From the NCBI GenBank assembly GCA_016199835.1, contig JACQFX010000042.1:1-47149 (forward strand): a stretch of 47,149 nucleotides of DNA, in the 5' to 3' direction. The stretch is from Nitrosomonadales bacterium. GTDB taxonomy: Bacteria; Pseudomonadota; Gammaproteobacteria; Burkholderiales; Gallionellaceae. A program made the position numbers and the translations under genes. Of this stretch, positions 26,920 through 36,707 are shown one piece after another. The notes below the pieces were generated by a model that worked only from the letters and a program-made list of their open reading frames with translations, searched no databases and had not been told where the DNA came from. How positions within the stretch are numbered: position 1 is the stretch's first letter; every line of letters starts with the position of its first letter.

Positions 26920-28296
26920 ATGACCGTCCCATCCAAGGATATCTTCAAGGCCTACGACATACGCGGTATCGTCGGTAAAACGCTGACCGCAGAAGGCGTA
27001 GAAGCCATAGGCCACGCCATCGGCTCGGAAGCTGTGGCGCGCAAACAGACCACCATCGCCATCGGGCGCGACGGGCGCCTGTCCGGCCCGGAGTTTGCGC
27101 AAGCGCTGGCGCGCGGGATACAAAAGAGCGGCATCAACGTGATAGACGTGGGCATGGTCGCTACGCCCATGACCTATTTCGCCGCCTTCCAGCTCGACAC
27201 CCATTGCGCGGTTATGATCACCGGCAGCCACAACCCGCCGGACTACAACGGCCTGAAAATGGTACTGGCGGGCGAAACGCTGTCTGGCGCAACCATACAA
27301 TCCCTGCGCACGCGCATCGAGAGCGGCAATCTCGCGCACGGCGCAGGCAGCTATTCCCGATACGACATTGCACCGGAGTACATCGCGCGCATCGTATCCG
27401 GCATCAAGCTGGCGCGCCCGCTCAAGATCACCGTGGATTGCGGCAACGGCGTGGCGGGTAACTTTGCCGCCGGACTTTATCGCGGCCTCGGTTGCGAAGT
27501 GACAGAGTTGTTCTGCGAGGTGGACGGCAATTTCCCCAACCACCATCCCGATCCATCCGATCCGCACAATCTCGAAGATTTGATCGACGTGCTGAAAAAC
27601 AATGACAGCGAACTCGGCCTCGCTTTCGATGGCGACGGCGACCGCCTCGGCGTGGTCACCAAGGATGGCAAGATCATTTACCCGGATCGGCAACTCATGC
27701 TGTTCGCAGCCGACGTATTGAGCCGCAATCCCGGCGCAGAAATCATTTTCGACGTGAAGTCCACGCGCAATCTTTTCCCCTGGATACGTGAACGCGGCGG
27801 CAAACCCTTGCTGTGGAAAACCGGACATTCGCTGGTGAAAGCCAAGATGAAAGAGACCGGCGCATTGCTCGCAGGCGAAATGAGCGGCCATGTATTCTTC
27901 AAGGAGCGCTGGTACGGCTTCGACGATGGCCTGTATGCAGGTGCGCGCCTGCTCGAAATCCTGAGCCAGAGCGCCGACCCGAACGCCACGTTGAATGACC
28001 TGCCCGATTCTGTCAGTACGCCGGAGCTGCACGTCCAGCTCAAGGAAGGCGAAAACCATGCACTGATCTCACGCTTGCAACAGGATGCAAAGTTCGACGG
28101 TGCGCAAAATATCATCACCATAGATGGCCTGCGTGTGGAATATACGGACGGTTTCGGCCTGATGCGCGCCTCCAACACCACGCCGGTAATTGTGCTACGC
28201 TTTGAGGCAAATGACGCCGAAGCCCTGCAACGCATACAGAAGGATTTCCGCGACATATTGCAACAAGCCGCTCCCCACGCCGCACTGCCTTTCTGA
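26920..28296 (+). CDS. Phosphomannomutase/phosphoglucomutase
   Basis: An AlgC-type enzyme of 458 residues that interconverts hexose 1- and 6-phosphates for LPS and exopolysaccharide precursors. The phosphoserine is S103 in MITGSHNPPDYNG, the Mg2+ loop is FDGDGDR (D237, D239, D241), the sugar-binding loop is GEMSGHVFF, and the phosphate-binding loop is DGLRVEYTDGFGLMRASNT. It follows waaF by 4 bp, so the two are probably one transcript. algC, manB or pgm would all be acceptable names. Confidence 0.94.
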   Translation: MTVPSKDIFKAYDIRGIVGKTLTAEGVEAIGHAIGSEAVARKQTTIAIGRDGRLSGPEFAQALARGIQKSGINVIDVGMVATPMTYFAAFQLDTHCAVMITGSHNPPDYNGLKMVLAGETLSGATIQSLRTRIESGNLAHGAGSYSRYDIAPEYIARIVSGIKLARPLKITVDCGNGVAGNFAAGLYRGLGCEVTELFCEVDGNFPNHHPDPSDPHNLEDLIDVLKNNDSELGLAFDGDGDRLGVVTKDGKIIYPDRQLMLFAADVLSRNPGAEIIFDVKSTRNLFPWIRERGGKPLLWKTGHSLVKAKMKETGALLAGEMSGHVFFKERWYGFDDGLYAGARLLEILSQSADPNATLNDLPDSVSTPELHVQLKEGENHALISRLQQDAKFDGAQNIITIDGLRVEYTDGFGLMRASNTTPVIVLRFEANDAEALQRIQKDFRDILQQAAPHAALPF

Positions 28297-28314
28297 AAAA
28301 TACACGCACAAAAA

Positions 28315-29547
28315 ATGGAAGAAGAGCAAATCTACATCGGACGCCAGCCCATACTCGACCGTCAAGGCAATCTGGTGGCGTTCGAGTTGCTGTTCCGTTC
28401 CGGCAGGGAGAAGGATGCGCATGTAACCGATGACGTTATCGCCACCGCAACCGTCATCAGCAATGCCTTTAGCTCGCTCGGCATAGACGCCGTGCTCGGC
28501 AAACATAAGGGTTTCCTCAATCTCGATGCCTTCTTGCTGAAAAGCGACACCATAGAACTCCTGCCGCGCGACCGGGTCGTATTCGAATTACTGGAAACCA
28601 TACACATCGATGCGGACATCATCGAGCGCTGCAAGCAGCTCAAGAGCCGAGGCTTCACCCTCGCGCTGGATGACTTCCTGACCTTCAGCGAAGCGTTCAT
28701 TCCTGCATTGGAGATCGTCGACATCGTCAAGGTGGACATCCTGCCACTCAGCCGCGCCGAATTGAAAGAGACCGTTTCCCAATTGAAGAAATGGCCAGTC
28801 AAACTGCTGGCAGAAAAAGTGGATTCGCCGGAACAACATCAGTATTGTCTGGACCTCGGCTTCGATTTATTCCAGGGCTATCACTTCGCCAAACCGGTGA
28901 TTATGAGCGGCAAGCAGCTCTCGCCTTCCGAGCTGGCTCTGATGAAATTGCTTAGTCTGCTGCTGGCCGATGCTGAAACCATTGAACTCGAAAAGTTGAT
29001 CAAGTCGCAGCCCGAACTCATCATGAAACTGATGCGCCTGATCAATTCGGTCGGCTCCGGTCTCACCCGCAAGATTACTTCCATCCACGATGCCATCATC
29101 GCCCTTGGACGCAACCAGTTGACGCGCTGGCTCAAGCTGCTGCTTTATTCCCAAACCACACACCATGGAAAATCTTCCGAACCGCTAATGCAAATAGCGT
29201 CCCAGCGCGCGCGCCTGATGGAATTGCTTGCCGCATACTCTGACCAGAACCTTCAGGAGGAAGCTTTTATGGTTGGCATCCTGTCGCTGTTGGGCGCCCT
29301 GTTCAACATGCCGCTGGATGAACTAATCAGCACGCTCGGCGTCGACGAAAACGTCGAAAGCGCACTGCTATGCGGAGAGGGGGAACTGGGTAAGTTGCTT
29401 CGTCTGGCTGAGCTTTTCGAACGCGACAACCTGCCGGACATTGAGAAAGCGCTCACACAACTTCCCTGGCTGAGCATGGAACAAGCCTGCGCCGCCCAGC
29501 AACAAGCCATCATCTGGACCAACCAGATGGTGACGGGCATGGAGTAA
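28315..29547 (+). CDS. EAL-HDOD signalling protein (YuxH type), EAL motif degenerate
   Basis: 410 residues. The N-terminal half (about 1-205) is an EAL domain in which the signature reads FELLFR rather than EALLR and other metal ligands are missing, so it is unlikely to cleave cyclic di-GMP. The C-terminal half (about 206-395) is an HDOD domain (LMKLLSLLLADAET, LMRLINSVGSGLTRKITSIH). Proteins with this layout are known in two-component and c-di-GMP networks as non-catalytic adaptors. It starts 18 bp after the mutase and ends 3 bp before the reductase gene. Confidence 0.9.
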   Translation: MEEEQIYIGRQPILDRQGNLVAFELLFRSGREKDAHVTDDVIATATVISNAFSSLGIDAVLGKHKGFLNLDAFLLKSDTIELLPRDRVVFELLETIHIDADIIERCKQLKSRGFTLALDDFLTFSEAFIPALEIVDIVKVDILPLSRAELKETVSQLKKWPVKLLAEKVDSPEQHQYCLDLGFDLFQGYHFAKPVIMSGKQLSPSELALMKLLSLLLADAETIELEKLIKSQPELIMKLMRLINSVGSGLTRKITSIHDAIIALGRNQLTRWLKLLLYSQTTHHGKSSEPLMQIASQRARLMELLAAYSDQNLQEEAFMVGILSLLGALFNMPLDELISTLGVDENVESALLCGEGELGKLLRLAELFERDNLPDIEKALTQLPWLSMEQACAAQQQAIIWTNQMVTGME

Positions 29548-29550
29548 GCC

Positions 29551-30585
29551 ATGGAATACCGGCGCCTGGGCAGTAGCGACCTGTTGGTATCTGCGCTGGC
29601 TCTTGGCACCATGACCTTTGGCGAACAGAACAGCGAAGCCGAAGCGCATGAACAACTCGACTTCGCCATTTCGCATGGCGTGAATCTTATAGATACCGCC
29701 GAAATGTACCCGGTCGCGCCACGCGCCGGGACTGTGCACCGTACCGAGAGTTACATCGGCAACTGGCTCAAACATCAACAGCGCGACAAGCTTATCATCG
29801 CCACCAAGATCGCCGGTCCCGCGCGCGGCTTCACCTGGATACGCGGCGGGCCGCACATCAATCGAGAGCACATCAATGCCGCGATCGATGGCAGCTTGCG
29901 CCGTTTGCAGACCGACTATATTGATCTCTACCAGCTCCACTGGCCGGATCGCTATGTGCCCATGTTCGGCGCAATAAGCTATGACGCAACACAGGAGCGC
30001 GATAGCACGCCTATCGCCGAACAATTGCAAGCGCTGGCAGAACTGGTACAAGCCGGGAAAGTCCGCCATATCGGCCTCTCCAACGAAACACCGTGGGGAG
30101 TGAGTGAATTCGTGCGTTGTGCAGCCGGGCTGGGGCTGCCGAAAATCGTCTCTGTACAAAATGCTTACCATCTGATGAATCGCAGCTTTGAGAGCGGCCT
30201 CGCTGAAGCCTGCCATCATGCCAATGTAGGCCTGCTTGCCTACAGCCCATTGGCCTTCGGACATCTGAGTGGAAAATACTGTGCTGACCCGCAGGCGCAC
30301 GGGCGCATCAATTTGTTCCCCGGTTTCGGCCAGCGCTACAACAAACCCAATGTTCCTGCCGCCACGCGTGAGTATGTGCGCATCGCCCATGAGGCCGAAC
30401 TTAGCCCCGCGCAAATGGCCCTCGCCTATGCCCGCACCCGCAGGTTCACCAGCAGCGTCATTCTGGGCGCAACCAGCACACAGCAGTTACAGGAAAATCT
30501 GACCAGCATCGAAGTCACGCTATCTGCGGAAACACTGGAAAAAATTGAAGCCGTGCATCGAACCTATCCAAACCCGGCGCCCTGA
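29551..30585 (+). CDS. tas: Tas-like NADP-dependent aldo/keto reductase
   Basis: 344 residues, a TIM-barrel reductase. The catalytic tetrad is D48 and Y53 (NLIDTAEMYPV), K86 (IATKIAG) and H130 (LYQLHWPD). The long loop after Y53 and the motif HIGLSNETPWGV are characteristic of Tas, which in E. coli can relieve tyrosine auxotrophy. The in vivo substrate is unknown. It is the last gene of the plus-strand run from glnE. Confidence 0.9.
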   Translation: MEYRRLGSSDLLVSALALGTMTFGEQNSEAEAHEQLDFAISHGVNLIDTAEMYPVAPRAGTVHRTESYIGNWLKHQQRDKLIIATKIAGPARGFTWIRGGPHINREHINAAIDGSLRRLQTDYIDLYQLHWPDRYVPMFGAISYDATQERDSTPIAEQLQALAELVQAGKVRHIGLSNETPWGVSEFVRCAAGLGLPKIVSVQNAYHLMNRSFESGLAEACHHANVGLLAYSPLAFGHLSGKYCADPQAHGRINLFPGFGQRYNKPNVPAATREYVRIAHEAELSPAQMALAYARTRRFTSSVILGATSTQQLQENLTSIEVTLSAETLEKIEAVHRTYPNPAP

Positions 30586-30612
30586 TACTGTAGCAAATCT
30601 TGATAAAAAGAA

Positions 30613-30634
30613 TCGGGGCAGTTGCCTGCCCCGA
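30613..30634 (-). terminator. Hairpin terminator, minus-strand orientation
   Basis: A perfect 9-bp stem TCGGGGCAG-(TTGC)-CTGCCCCGA. On the minus strand it is followed by TTCTTTTTA, so it can end transcripts coming from the large signalling gene and its small partner. On the plus strand it lies just after tas with no U-run following, so it may serve tas less well. The rest of the gap to 30835 shows no gene; a short palindrome CTAGGT-ATTG-CACCTAG is at about 30640-30656. Confidence 0.7.
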
Positions 30635-30835
30635 AAAAGCTAGGTATTGCACCTAGGGGGGAGAATCTGAACTGCGGTGAGGCAGATATCCTGCGTCTGC
30701 AACATCGCTAAGCACGGTTGCAATTTATCCAATTCATGACGCGATGTCATGCCGGTTCATCTGCTTCACACTCCGGAATGAAAGGTTAAAAAAATCCAGA
30801 TGAGTGGTCGCAGTCAGTGGCTGAATGGCACTAAT

Positions 30836-31063
30836 TCAATCTGCCATCTTGTATGGCATGAGTTCCATTTCCCTGGCACGGGACAAAAGCTCCAGGCTCA
30901 GTCGGGTTGGCCGTCTGCTCATGATATGGCGTACATCGAACTCGAACTTCTTTGAAACAAGCGGCTTATCCGCTTCCTTTATTGCAGAACAGGATTCGCG
31001 CATGGATGCTTCCAGGAAAAGATGCGAACGGACACTTTTGTGCGGGAAATTCTTATTGTGCAT
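30836..31063 (-). CDS. Hypothetical small protein coupled to the large signalling gene
   Basis: 75 residues from the ATG at 31063, which overlaps the stop of the upstream 1616-residue gene by 11 bases, a layout typical of translational coupling. The protein is basic, with no membrane segment and no known domain; the C-terminal part (DVRHIMSRRPTRLSLELLSR) could be helical. A minus-strand terminator follows at 30613-30634. I do not recognise it. Because a plus-strand frame of similar length also covers the area, it may not be expressed. Confidence 0.4.
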   Translation of the reverse strand: MHNKNFPHKSVRSHLFLEASMRESCSAIKEADKPLVSKKFEFDVRHIMSRRPTRLSLELLSRAREMELMPYKMAD

Positions 31064-34000
31064 GCTCGCCTCCTGCAGTAAGAAACAAATCGGAAAATGT
31101 TTCCGCGTCAACCGGTTTCCCGAGTAAATAACCTTGTCCGCTATGGCAGCCGATTTCACGCAATACGTGCAGTTGTTCATGCGTTTCGATGCCTTCGGCG
31201 ATAGTTTGCAATTTGAGCGCGATGCTCACACTGTGTATGGCCGTTGCGATCCCCCGGTCGCTTTCATCGGCCGCGATCCCATCAACAAACTGATTCGGTA
31301 TTTTGAGGAAGGAAATCGGGAATGTTTTGAGGTACGACAGCGAAGAATACCCCGTGCCAAAATCGTCGATGGCGACAGGAATTCCATCCAGCTCAATTTT
31401 ATGAAGCTTTCTGGCAACCTCTTCGCCGCTGTTCATCAGCGTGCGCTCGGTGATTTCGATGCCGATAGCGCCGGGGGGTAAACGGTATCGCTGTAATTGC
31501 CGGTTGATGATAGCCAGCAAAGGCTGGCGCATCAACTGGCGTGAGGCAACGTTAACAAACAGCGTGCCGGGCAATGCCTTGCCCTTTTTGCGCCATTTGC
31601 TCAGTTGCTCGGCGGCATGCTCTATCACCCATTCGCCTATATCCAGAATAAGGTCAGAGTCTTCTGCTACGGGAATAAATTCGCCCGGCCCGACCGCGCC
31701 GAATGCCTTGCTGTTCCAGCGTAACAAGGCTTCTGCGCCAATCAGTGCGCCGGTTTGAATATCGAATTCCGGCTGAAATACCAATTTCAGCTCGTTCTCT
31801 TCAATCGCTTTGTGCAGCGCGTTTTCCAGCACGATGCGCTGGCTGATTTTTTCTTTCAGGTCGGAAGTGAAAAACTGGTAGCTGTCTTTGCCCTTTTCCT
31901 TGGCCTGGTACATGGCTGAATCTGCATTCTTGGTCAGCGTTTCAAGGTCGTCCGCATCCTTGGGATAAATCGCAATACCGATACTGGCCGAAACAAATAC
32001 TTGCTGCTCTTTGATCAGATAAGGCTTGGATACCTTTTCCAGAATACGCTGCGCCGTGTTGGCGATTTGTGATTCAGTAGCGCCTTCCAGCAACACGTTG
32101 AATTCATCGCCGCCAATCCGCGCGACCGTGTCTTCGCCGCGCACGCATAACTTCAGTCTCTCGGCCACTTCCTGCAACAGTAAATCACCGCATTCATGGC
32201 CGAGGTTATCGTTGACGTTTTTGAAGTTATCCAGGTCAATGAACATCAACGCAAAAGTCTTTTCCTGACGCTTCGCCCGCGCCATGGCTTGCTCCATGCG
32301 CCCTTTGAGTTCGTTGCGGTTAGGCAGGGCGGTCAGTTCATCATGCGCGACCATATATTCGAGCCTTTGCTGCGAGGCCTTGACCAGCGTAACGTCTGAA
32401 AAAATGCCGATGTAGTTGCTCAACTCGCCCCGCTCATCCCGCACCGTATTGATCGTCAGCCACTCAAGATAATGGCTGCCATCCCTGCGCCTGTTCCACA
32501 GCTCGCCCTGCCACCAGCCGTGGGTGTTGATTTCCTTCCACATGTCCTCATAAAACTTGGCATTCTGTTTACCCGAGCTGAGCAATTTCGGGGTTTTGCC
32601 GATAACTTCCGCCTCTTCATATCCGGTGACCTTGCTGAAGGCTGGGTTGACCTTGACGATATTTTGCTGGGTATCGGTAATGATGATCCCCTCGTTGGCT
32701 GCATCGAAAAATTTGGCGGTCAGTTTTTTCTGCTCGTCCAGTTCCCTGCGTTCGTTAATATCAATTGCCTGGCTGCAAACCGCCCTGACCGAACCTTGTT
32801 CGTCGTTAAGCGGGTAGCAAATAAACGCAAACCAATACTGCTGATCGCCAACACTGATGCACTCTTCTGTTTCCACCCGGCTTTTTTTATGCAGCACATC
32901 AAAGTGCAATTTCTCAAAAAGCATCGCGATGGTTTCGGGGAATATTTGCGTATCAGTTTTACCGATGACCGCGCTTCGCTCCAGGCCGAACAGGCTTTCA
33001 AAGCTTTTGTTTACGAACTGGTACTGCCCGGCAGTGTCCTTGATGCTGATGAGCATGGGTGAATTCTGCATCACCGCAATCAGGCGTTCCTGGCTTGACT
33101 GAATGTCCTGCTGGGCCGTAATTAACTCGGTTTCGTCTATGAAGGTGATAATCACGCCGCCCAACGTTTGATCCTGCGAAGTATAGGGAAAGCAGATGAC
33201 GTTGTAATGCTTGCCGCCAAAACTGATTTGCTGTTGCCTCTTGATTCCATCCGACATGGCCAGTTGCGCGGTTCCCAGTACCTCGACCACGGGAAGCGTG
33301 AGGCCGGGTATCGACTTGCCGAGAGTATGTACGCTGAAACCGAACAAGGCGGCGGCTTCCTTGTTGTAGCGTTGCAAGCGCAAGTCCTGATCCAGCAGGA
33401 CGAGTGAAAATCCCGTGCTGTTTTGCAGGTTTTCCAGCTCAGTGTTTACCAGGCTCAACTCGCCGCCCTTGACGATCAATTCCTCGTTGACGGTGGTCAG
33501 TTCCTCATTGGTGGACTGCAGTTCTTCGTTGGAGGCTTCCAGCTCTTCGTTGGAAGATTGCAACTCCTCGTTCGCCGCCTGCATCTCTTCGTTCAACGCC
33601 TGCAATTCTTCGTTGGAAGTTTCCAGCTCCTCAATGACGGTTTGCAAGTGCTCGCGGGTGGCGATCAGCTCGTCTTCGAGTTCGCTGTTATTGGCCAGCG
33701 GTTGATCCGCCACCGGCGTGTCACCCGTTTGTGCAGACAAGGAGATAAAACTGATCATGAATTGCTTCTGATCGTCGCGCGACGCGACCGGATGCACTTC
33801 GATCTTGACGCTGTGACCGGCCCTGTTTTTAATTGGCCGTATCCGCCCCATCGCAATGGTGTGCTTGAGGTCGGCGTGATGTACCAGCGTTTGCACTTCG
33901 GTGCGCCATTCGCGGCGCAACAGTTGCACCAGGTTCATCTCCAGCTTGCCGGAGGGGAAATGCAGAAAGCTCTGCACATCGCCGTGTATTTCGACCACAT

Positions 34001-35903
34001 CCATATCTTTGTTGATCAGCACGCTGGGCGGCGCGTAAATCTCCGAGAGCGCTTTCTGTAACTTGTTTTCCTGCTTGCGTTGCGTGCGTTCTGCGATGGT
34101 GATCGGCTGCTTTGGGCCAGCACCCGCGTCCTGGCTGGAGTACAGCGGAATGGGAATCATCTGGTCTTTTGCGGCGACGCGTTTGAAGATGCGCGCTTCC
34201 TTGCTGACCGGGGAAAACAGGTTGTCCTGATGCACGATGCTCTCGGATTTTCCCAGAAACAAATAGGCGGACGGACGCAGCGCAAAGTGGAAAATAGAAA
34301 GCACCCGCGTTTGCAGCAGGGGTTGAAAATAGATCAGCAAATTGCGGCAACTGATGAGATCCAAGCGCAGAAAGGGTGGATCCAGCACCAGATCCTGACG
34401 CGCAAAAACCACCATATCGCGAATCGGACGCGCAATTTCATACAGATCGGCTTTCTTGCTGAAGTAGCGCGCGGTCGTGTCGGCACTGACTTCCACCAGC
34501 GAGGTGTCGGTATAAGCGCCCTTGCGCGCAACTGCCATAGCGTCCATGTCAATGTCGGTGGCAAAAATCTGGATGCGGTAATCGTTTAACTTCCCGCCCA
34601 GCAAATCCGATAGCAGAATGCCGATAGAATAGGCCTCTTCGCCCGTGGCGCACGCCGGCACCCAGATGCGGATTTCATCTCCCGGCTCTTTCCCGGCAAC
34701 GATTTCCGCCAGGGTTTTGCGTAAACCCTCGAAGCTATTCCGGTCGCGGAAAAATGCTGTGACGGAAATCAGAATGTCTTTGCTGAGTTTGTTCAGTTCA
34801 TCCGGATTTTTGCTGCAATAGTCGAAATAGGCGGCAAGATTGCCCAAGCGGTTGGCCGCCATGCGGCGCTCGACGCGGCGCGATAGCGTGGCTTCCTTGT
34901 ACCCGGAGAAGTCTATCTTGGAATGCTTGTATACCATTTGCAGCAGGCCCTTCATGGTGGCCGGTACATTTTCCTGCTTGGTGGCGCGGTTGATTAAGCC
35001 GTGCGCGCGCGCGATGGCCGTGATTTCTTCGGCAATGCCTTTGCAGGTCAGCACCCATTCCACACAACCGGTACTGATAGCCGCTTGCGGCATGCCGCTG
35101 TATTTCGCCGCCTCGGGATCCTGGGCAAAGGTAAAGCCTCCGGCGGCTTTGATCGCCGCGATACCCGCCGCACCGTCCGAGCCGGTGCCGGACAGAATCA
35201 CCCCGATAGCATCTTCGCCTTTCTCCTCGGCGAGCGAATTGAATAATGTGGTGGCGGAAGGTTTTGGCAATACTGTTTTCCCTGGCACCAGCAGCCGCAT
35301 GACCCCATCCTTCAGGATGATATTCCAATTGGCCGGGGTGACATAAATGACGTTGTCCAACGGGATTTCACCGTCTTCCGCATCCTTGACCAGCATTGAG
35401 GTTTCGCGGGCCAGCAACGGAACCATCATGCTGCGGTGGGTGGGGGACAAATGCTGAACCACGATATAGGGAACGCCCAGATCGTCGGGTAATGCGCCAA
35501 TCAAATCCGAGAGCGCTTCCAGCCCACCGGCGGAGGCACCGATGCCAACGATAAAGTTGCGCTCCTCAATCGGCTGGGCGGATGACACCACAATTTTTTG
35601 CGTGGCAGCTTTCTTCGGATTGGTTTTTTTTGCGGCAACTTTGCGCGGCTTGCTGGGGCTTTTACTTATCTTCTCGGCTATAAAGTTACGCTGCTCGACC
35701 GAGGAATTGACCGCAGTTCCGCGTGTTTTTTTGGCTTGATCGATGGCGGGCGTTGCAATCCCGGGACTGACTTGCGGCGCAGGCGTCTGCGATTTTTTGC
35801 TGGCGGGAAGTTTCGCAACCTTTGTGTTGGCAGTCGACGCGGGGGCCTTTTTTGTCTTGCTGACGACAGGTTTAACAACCTTGGTTTGACGGACTTTTGC
35901 CAC
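31053..35903 (-). CDS. CheB-CheR-PAS-GGDEF-EAL fusion with lysine-rich N-terminal tail
   Basis: A 1616-residue signalling protein. Residues 1-110 are lysine/alanine/proline-rich and disordered. CheB methylesterase (about 115-300) keeps its triad: S124 (IGASAGG), H151 (VQHLSP) and D243 (SGTGSDG). CheR methyltransferase (about 315-560) has VPACATGEEAYS and LISCRNLLIYF. A coiled coil of SNEELQ-type heptads (about 740-828) is followed by about three PAS domains, then GGDEF (ARIGGDEFNVLL, with LTALPNRN) and EAL (GAEALLRW, EITERTL, IDDFGTGYSS, AEGIET). Both c-di-GMP signatures are complete, so synthesis and breakdown are both possible. There is no membrane helix. CheB-CheR-PAS hybrids outside chemotaxis operons are known; this one sits beside a histidine kinase/LuxR regulator pair. 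Confidence 0.93.
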   Translation of the reverse strand: MAKVRQTKVVKPVVSKTKKAPASTANTKVAKLPASKKSQTPAPQVSPGIATPAIDQAKKTRGTAVNSSVEQRNFIAEKISKSPSKPRKVAAKKTNPKKAATQKIVVSSAQPIEERNFIVGIGASAGGLEALSDLIGALPDDLGVPYIVVQHLSPTHRSMMVPLLARETSMLVKDAEDGEIPLDNVIYVTPANWNIILKDGVMRLLVPGKTVLPKPSATTLFNSLAEEKGEDAIGVILSGTGSDGAAGIAAIKAAGGFTFAQDPEAAKYSGMPQAAISTGCVEWVLTCKGIAEEITAIARAHGLINRATKQENVPATMKGLLQMVYKHSKIDFSGYKEATLSRRVERRMAANRLGNLAAYFDYCSKNPDELNKLSKDILISVTAFFRDRNSFEGLRKTLAEIVAGKEPGDEIRIWVPACATGEEAYSIGILLSDLLGGKLNDYRIQIFATDIDMDAMAVARKGAYTDTSLVEVSADTTARYFSKKADLYEIARPIRDMVVFARQDLVLDPPFLRLDLISCRNLLIYFQPLLQTRVLSIFHFALRPSAYLFLGKSESIVHQDNLFSPVSKEARIFKRVAAKDQMIPIPLYSSQDAGAGPKQPITIAERTQRKQENKLQKALSEIYAPPSVLINKDMDVVEIHGDVQSFLHFPSGKLEMNLVQLLRREWRTEVQTLVHHADLKHTIAMGRIRPIKNRAGHSVKIEVHPVASRDDQKQFMISFISLSAQTGDTPVADQPLANNSELEDELIATREHLQTVIEELETSNEELQALNEEMQAANEELQSSNEELEASNEELQSTNEELTTVNEELIVKGGELSLVNTELENLQNSTGFSLVLLDQDLRLQRYNKEAAALFGFSVHTLGKSIPGLTLPVVEVLGTAQLAMSDGIKRQQQISFGGKHYNVICFPYTSQDQTLGGVIITFIDETELITAQQDIQSSQERLIAVMQNSPMLISIKDTAGQYQFVNKSFESLFGLERSAVIGKTDTQIFPETIAMLFEKLHFDVLHKKSRVETEECISVGDQQYWFAFICYPLNDEQGSVRAVCSQAIDINERRELDEQKKLTAKFFDAANEGIIITDTQQNIVKVNPAFSKVTGYEEAEVIGKTPKLLSSGKQNAKFYEDMWKEINTHGWWQGELWNRRRDGSHYLEWLTINTVRDERGELSNYIGIFSDVTLVKASQQRLEYMVAHDELTALPNRNELKGRMEQAMARAKRQEKTFALMFIDLDNFKNVNDNLGHECGDLLLQEVAERLKLCVRGEDTVARIGGDEFNVLLEGATESQIANTAQRILEKVSKPYLIKEQQVFVSASIGIAIYPKDADDLETLTKNADSAMYQAKEKGKDSYQFFTSDLKEKISQRIVLENALHKAIEENELKLVFQPEFDIQTGALIGAEALLRWNSKAFGAVGPGEFIPVAEDSDLILDIGEWVIEHAAEQLSKWRKKGKALPGTLFVNVASRQLMRQPLLAIINRQLQRYRLPPGAIGIEITERTLMNSGEEVARKLHKIELDGIPVAIDDFGTGYSSLSYLKTFPISFLKIPNQFVDGIAADESDRGIATAIHSVSIALKLQTIAEGIETHEQLHVLREIGCHSGQGYLLGKPVDAETFSDLFLTAGGEHAQ

Positions 35904-36047
35904 GACAACACCCCGCTAAATTTAACTGGCGGCATCGTACCATCCTCAACATTAACAGTGGCATTGGAGAAACCCTTGTTCCTCCATAGGGGTTTCCCTT
36001 ATGCAATATTTTTCTTTCGGGCGTAATGTCTTGCGTCCTTGCGAGGG

Positions 36048-36704
36048 TTAATGCTCCGCCGTGATCCAGTGCGTGGCATAGCGTATCAAGTCGGCGCCGT
36101 CTTTCAACTGCAACTTGGCGCGAATATTGGCTCGGTGTACTTCTATGGTTTTGATGCTGCGGCTGAGCAATTGGGCAATTTGTCGACTACTGTGGCCGGA
36201 ACCTATCAGATGCAGCACTTCAAATTCGCTCGGGGTCAAACTGTTGATCAAGAGTTCAGCCCCCGAATTCCCGCTCACCAAGCGATCCATCAACTGCGTG
36301 TGCATGGTCTCGCTCAGATAATAGTTGCCCTTCAGCACTTCGCGTATCGCGACTATCAGCACCTCGCCCGGCTCCTGCTTCATCACGTAGCCACGCGCGC
36401 CGGAGCGCAATGCGCGTTCCGCATAGACGGTTTCATCATGCATGGAAACGACCAGCACAGGCAGCGCGGGAAGCAGAATGTGCATGCTCTTAATCAGCTC
36501 CAGGCCGGAGAGGGTCTTGAGAGATAAATCCACCAGCACAATGTCAGGGTGATGCTCCGACTCAAGCCTGGCCATCGCTTCGCCACCGTCTTCGGCCTCG
36601 GCAAACACTTCCATATCAGACTCGGCATTGATGAGCATCGCCATGCCATGCCGCAACATGGCATGATCGTCCACCAGCATCACTTGTGTCTTTAAGCCTG
36701 CCAT
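36048..36704 (-). CDS. LuxR-family (NarL-type) response regulator
   Basis: 218 residues. The receiver domain has D12, D13, the phospho-acceptor D59 (IVLVDLSL) and K109. The C-terminal LuxR helix-turn-helix is complete (LTPSEFEVLHLIGSGHSSRQIAQLLSRS followed by KTIEVHRANIRAKL). It begins 3 bp after the histidine kinase stop, so the two form a cognate pair. Target genes are not evident; the large gene downstream is a reasonable candidate, 144 bp away. Confidence 0.95.
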   Translation of the reverse strand: MAGLKTQVMLVDDHAMLRHGMAMLINAESDMEVFAEAEDGGEAMARLESEHHPDIVLVDLSLKTLSGLELIKSMHILLPALPVLVVSMHDETVYAERALRSGARGYVMKQEPGEVLIVAIREVLKGNYYLSETMHTQLMDRLVSGNSGAELLINSLTPSEFEVLHLIGSGHSSRQIAQLLSRSIKTIEVHRANIRAKLQLKDGADLIRYATHWITAEH

Positions 36705-36707
36705 ACC

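Noticed and set aside
26851-28059. A 402-codon minus-strand frame opposite waaF and the phosphohexomutase.
   Set aside because: It lies antisense to intact catalytic motifs and shows no family likeness.
33480-33630. Tandem DNA repeat in the large signalling gene.
   Set aside because: The periodicity is explained by the coiled-coil heptads (SNEELQ-type) and not by an independent repeat element.
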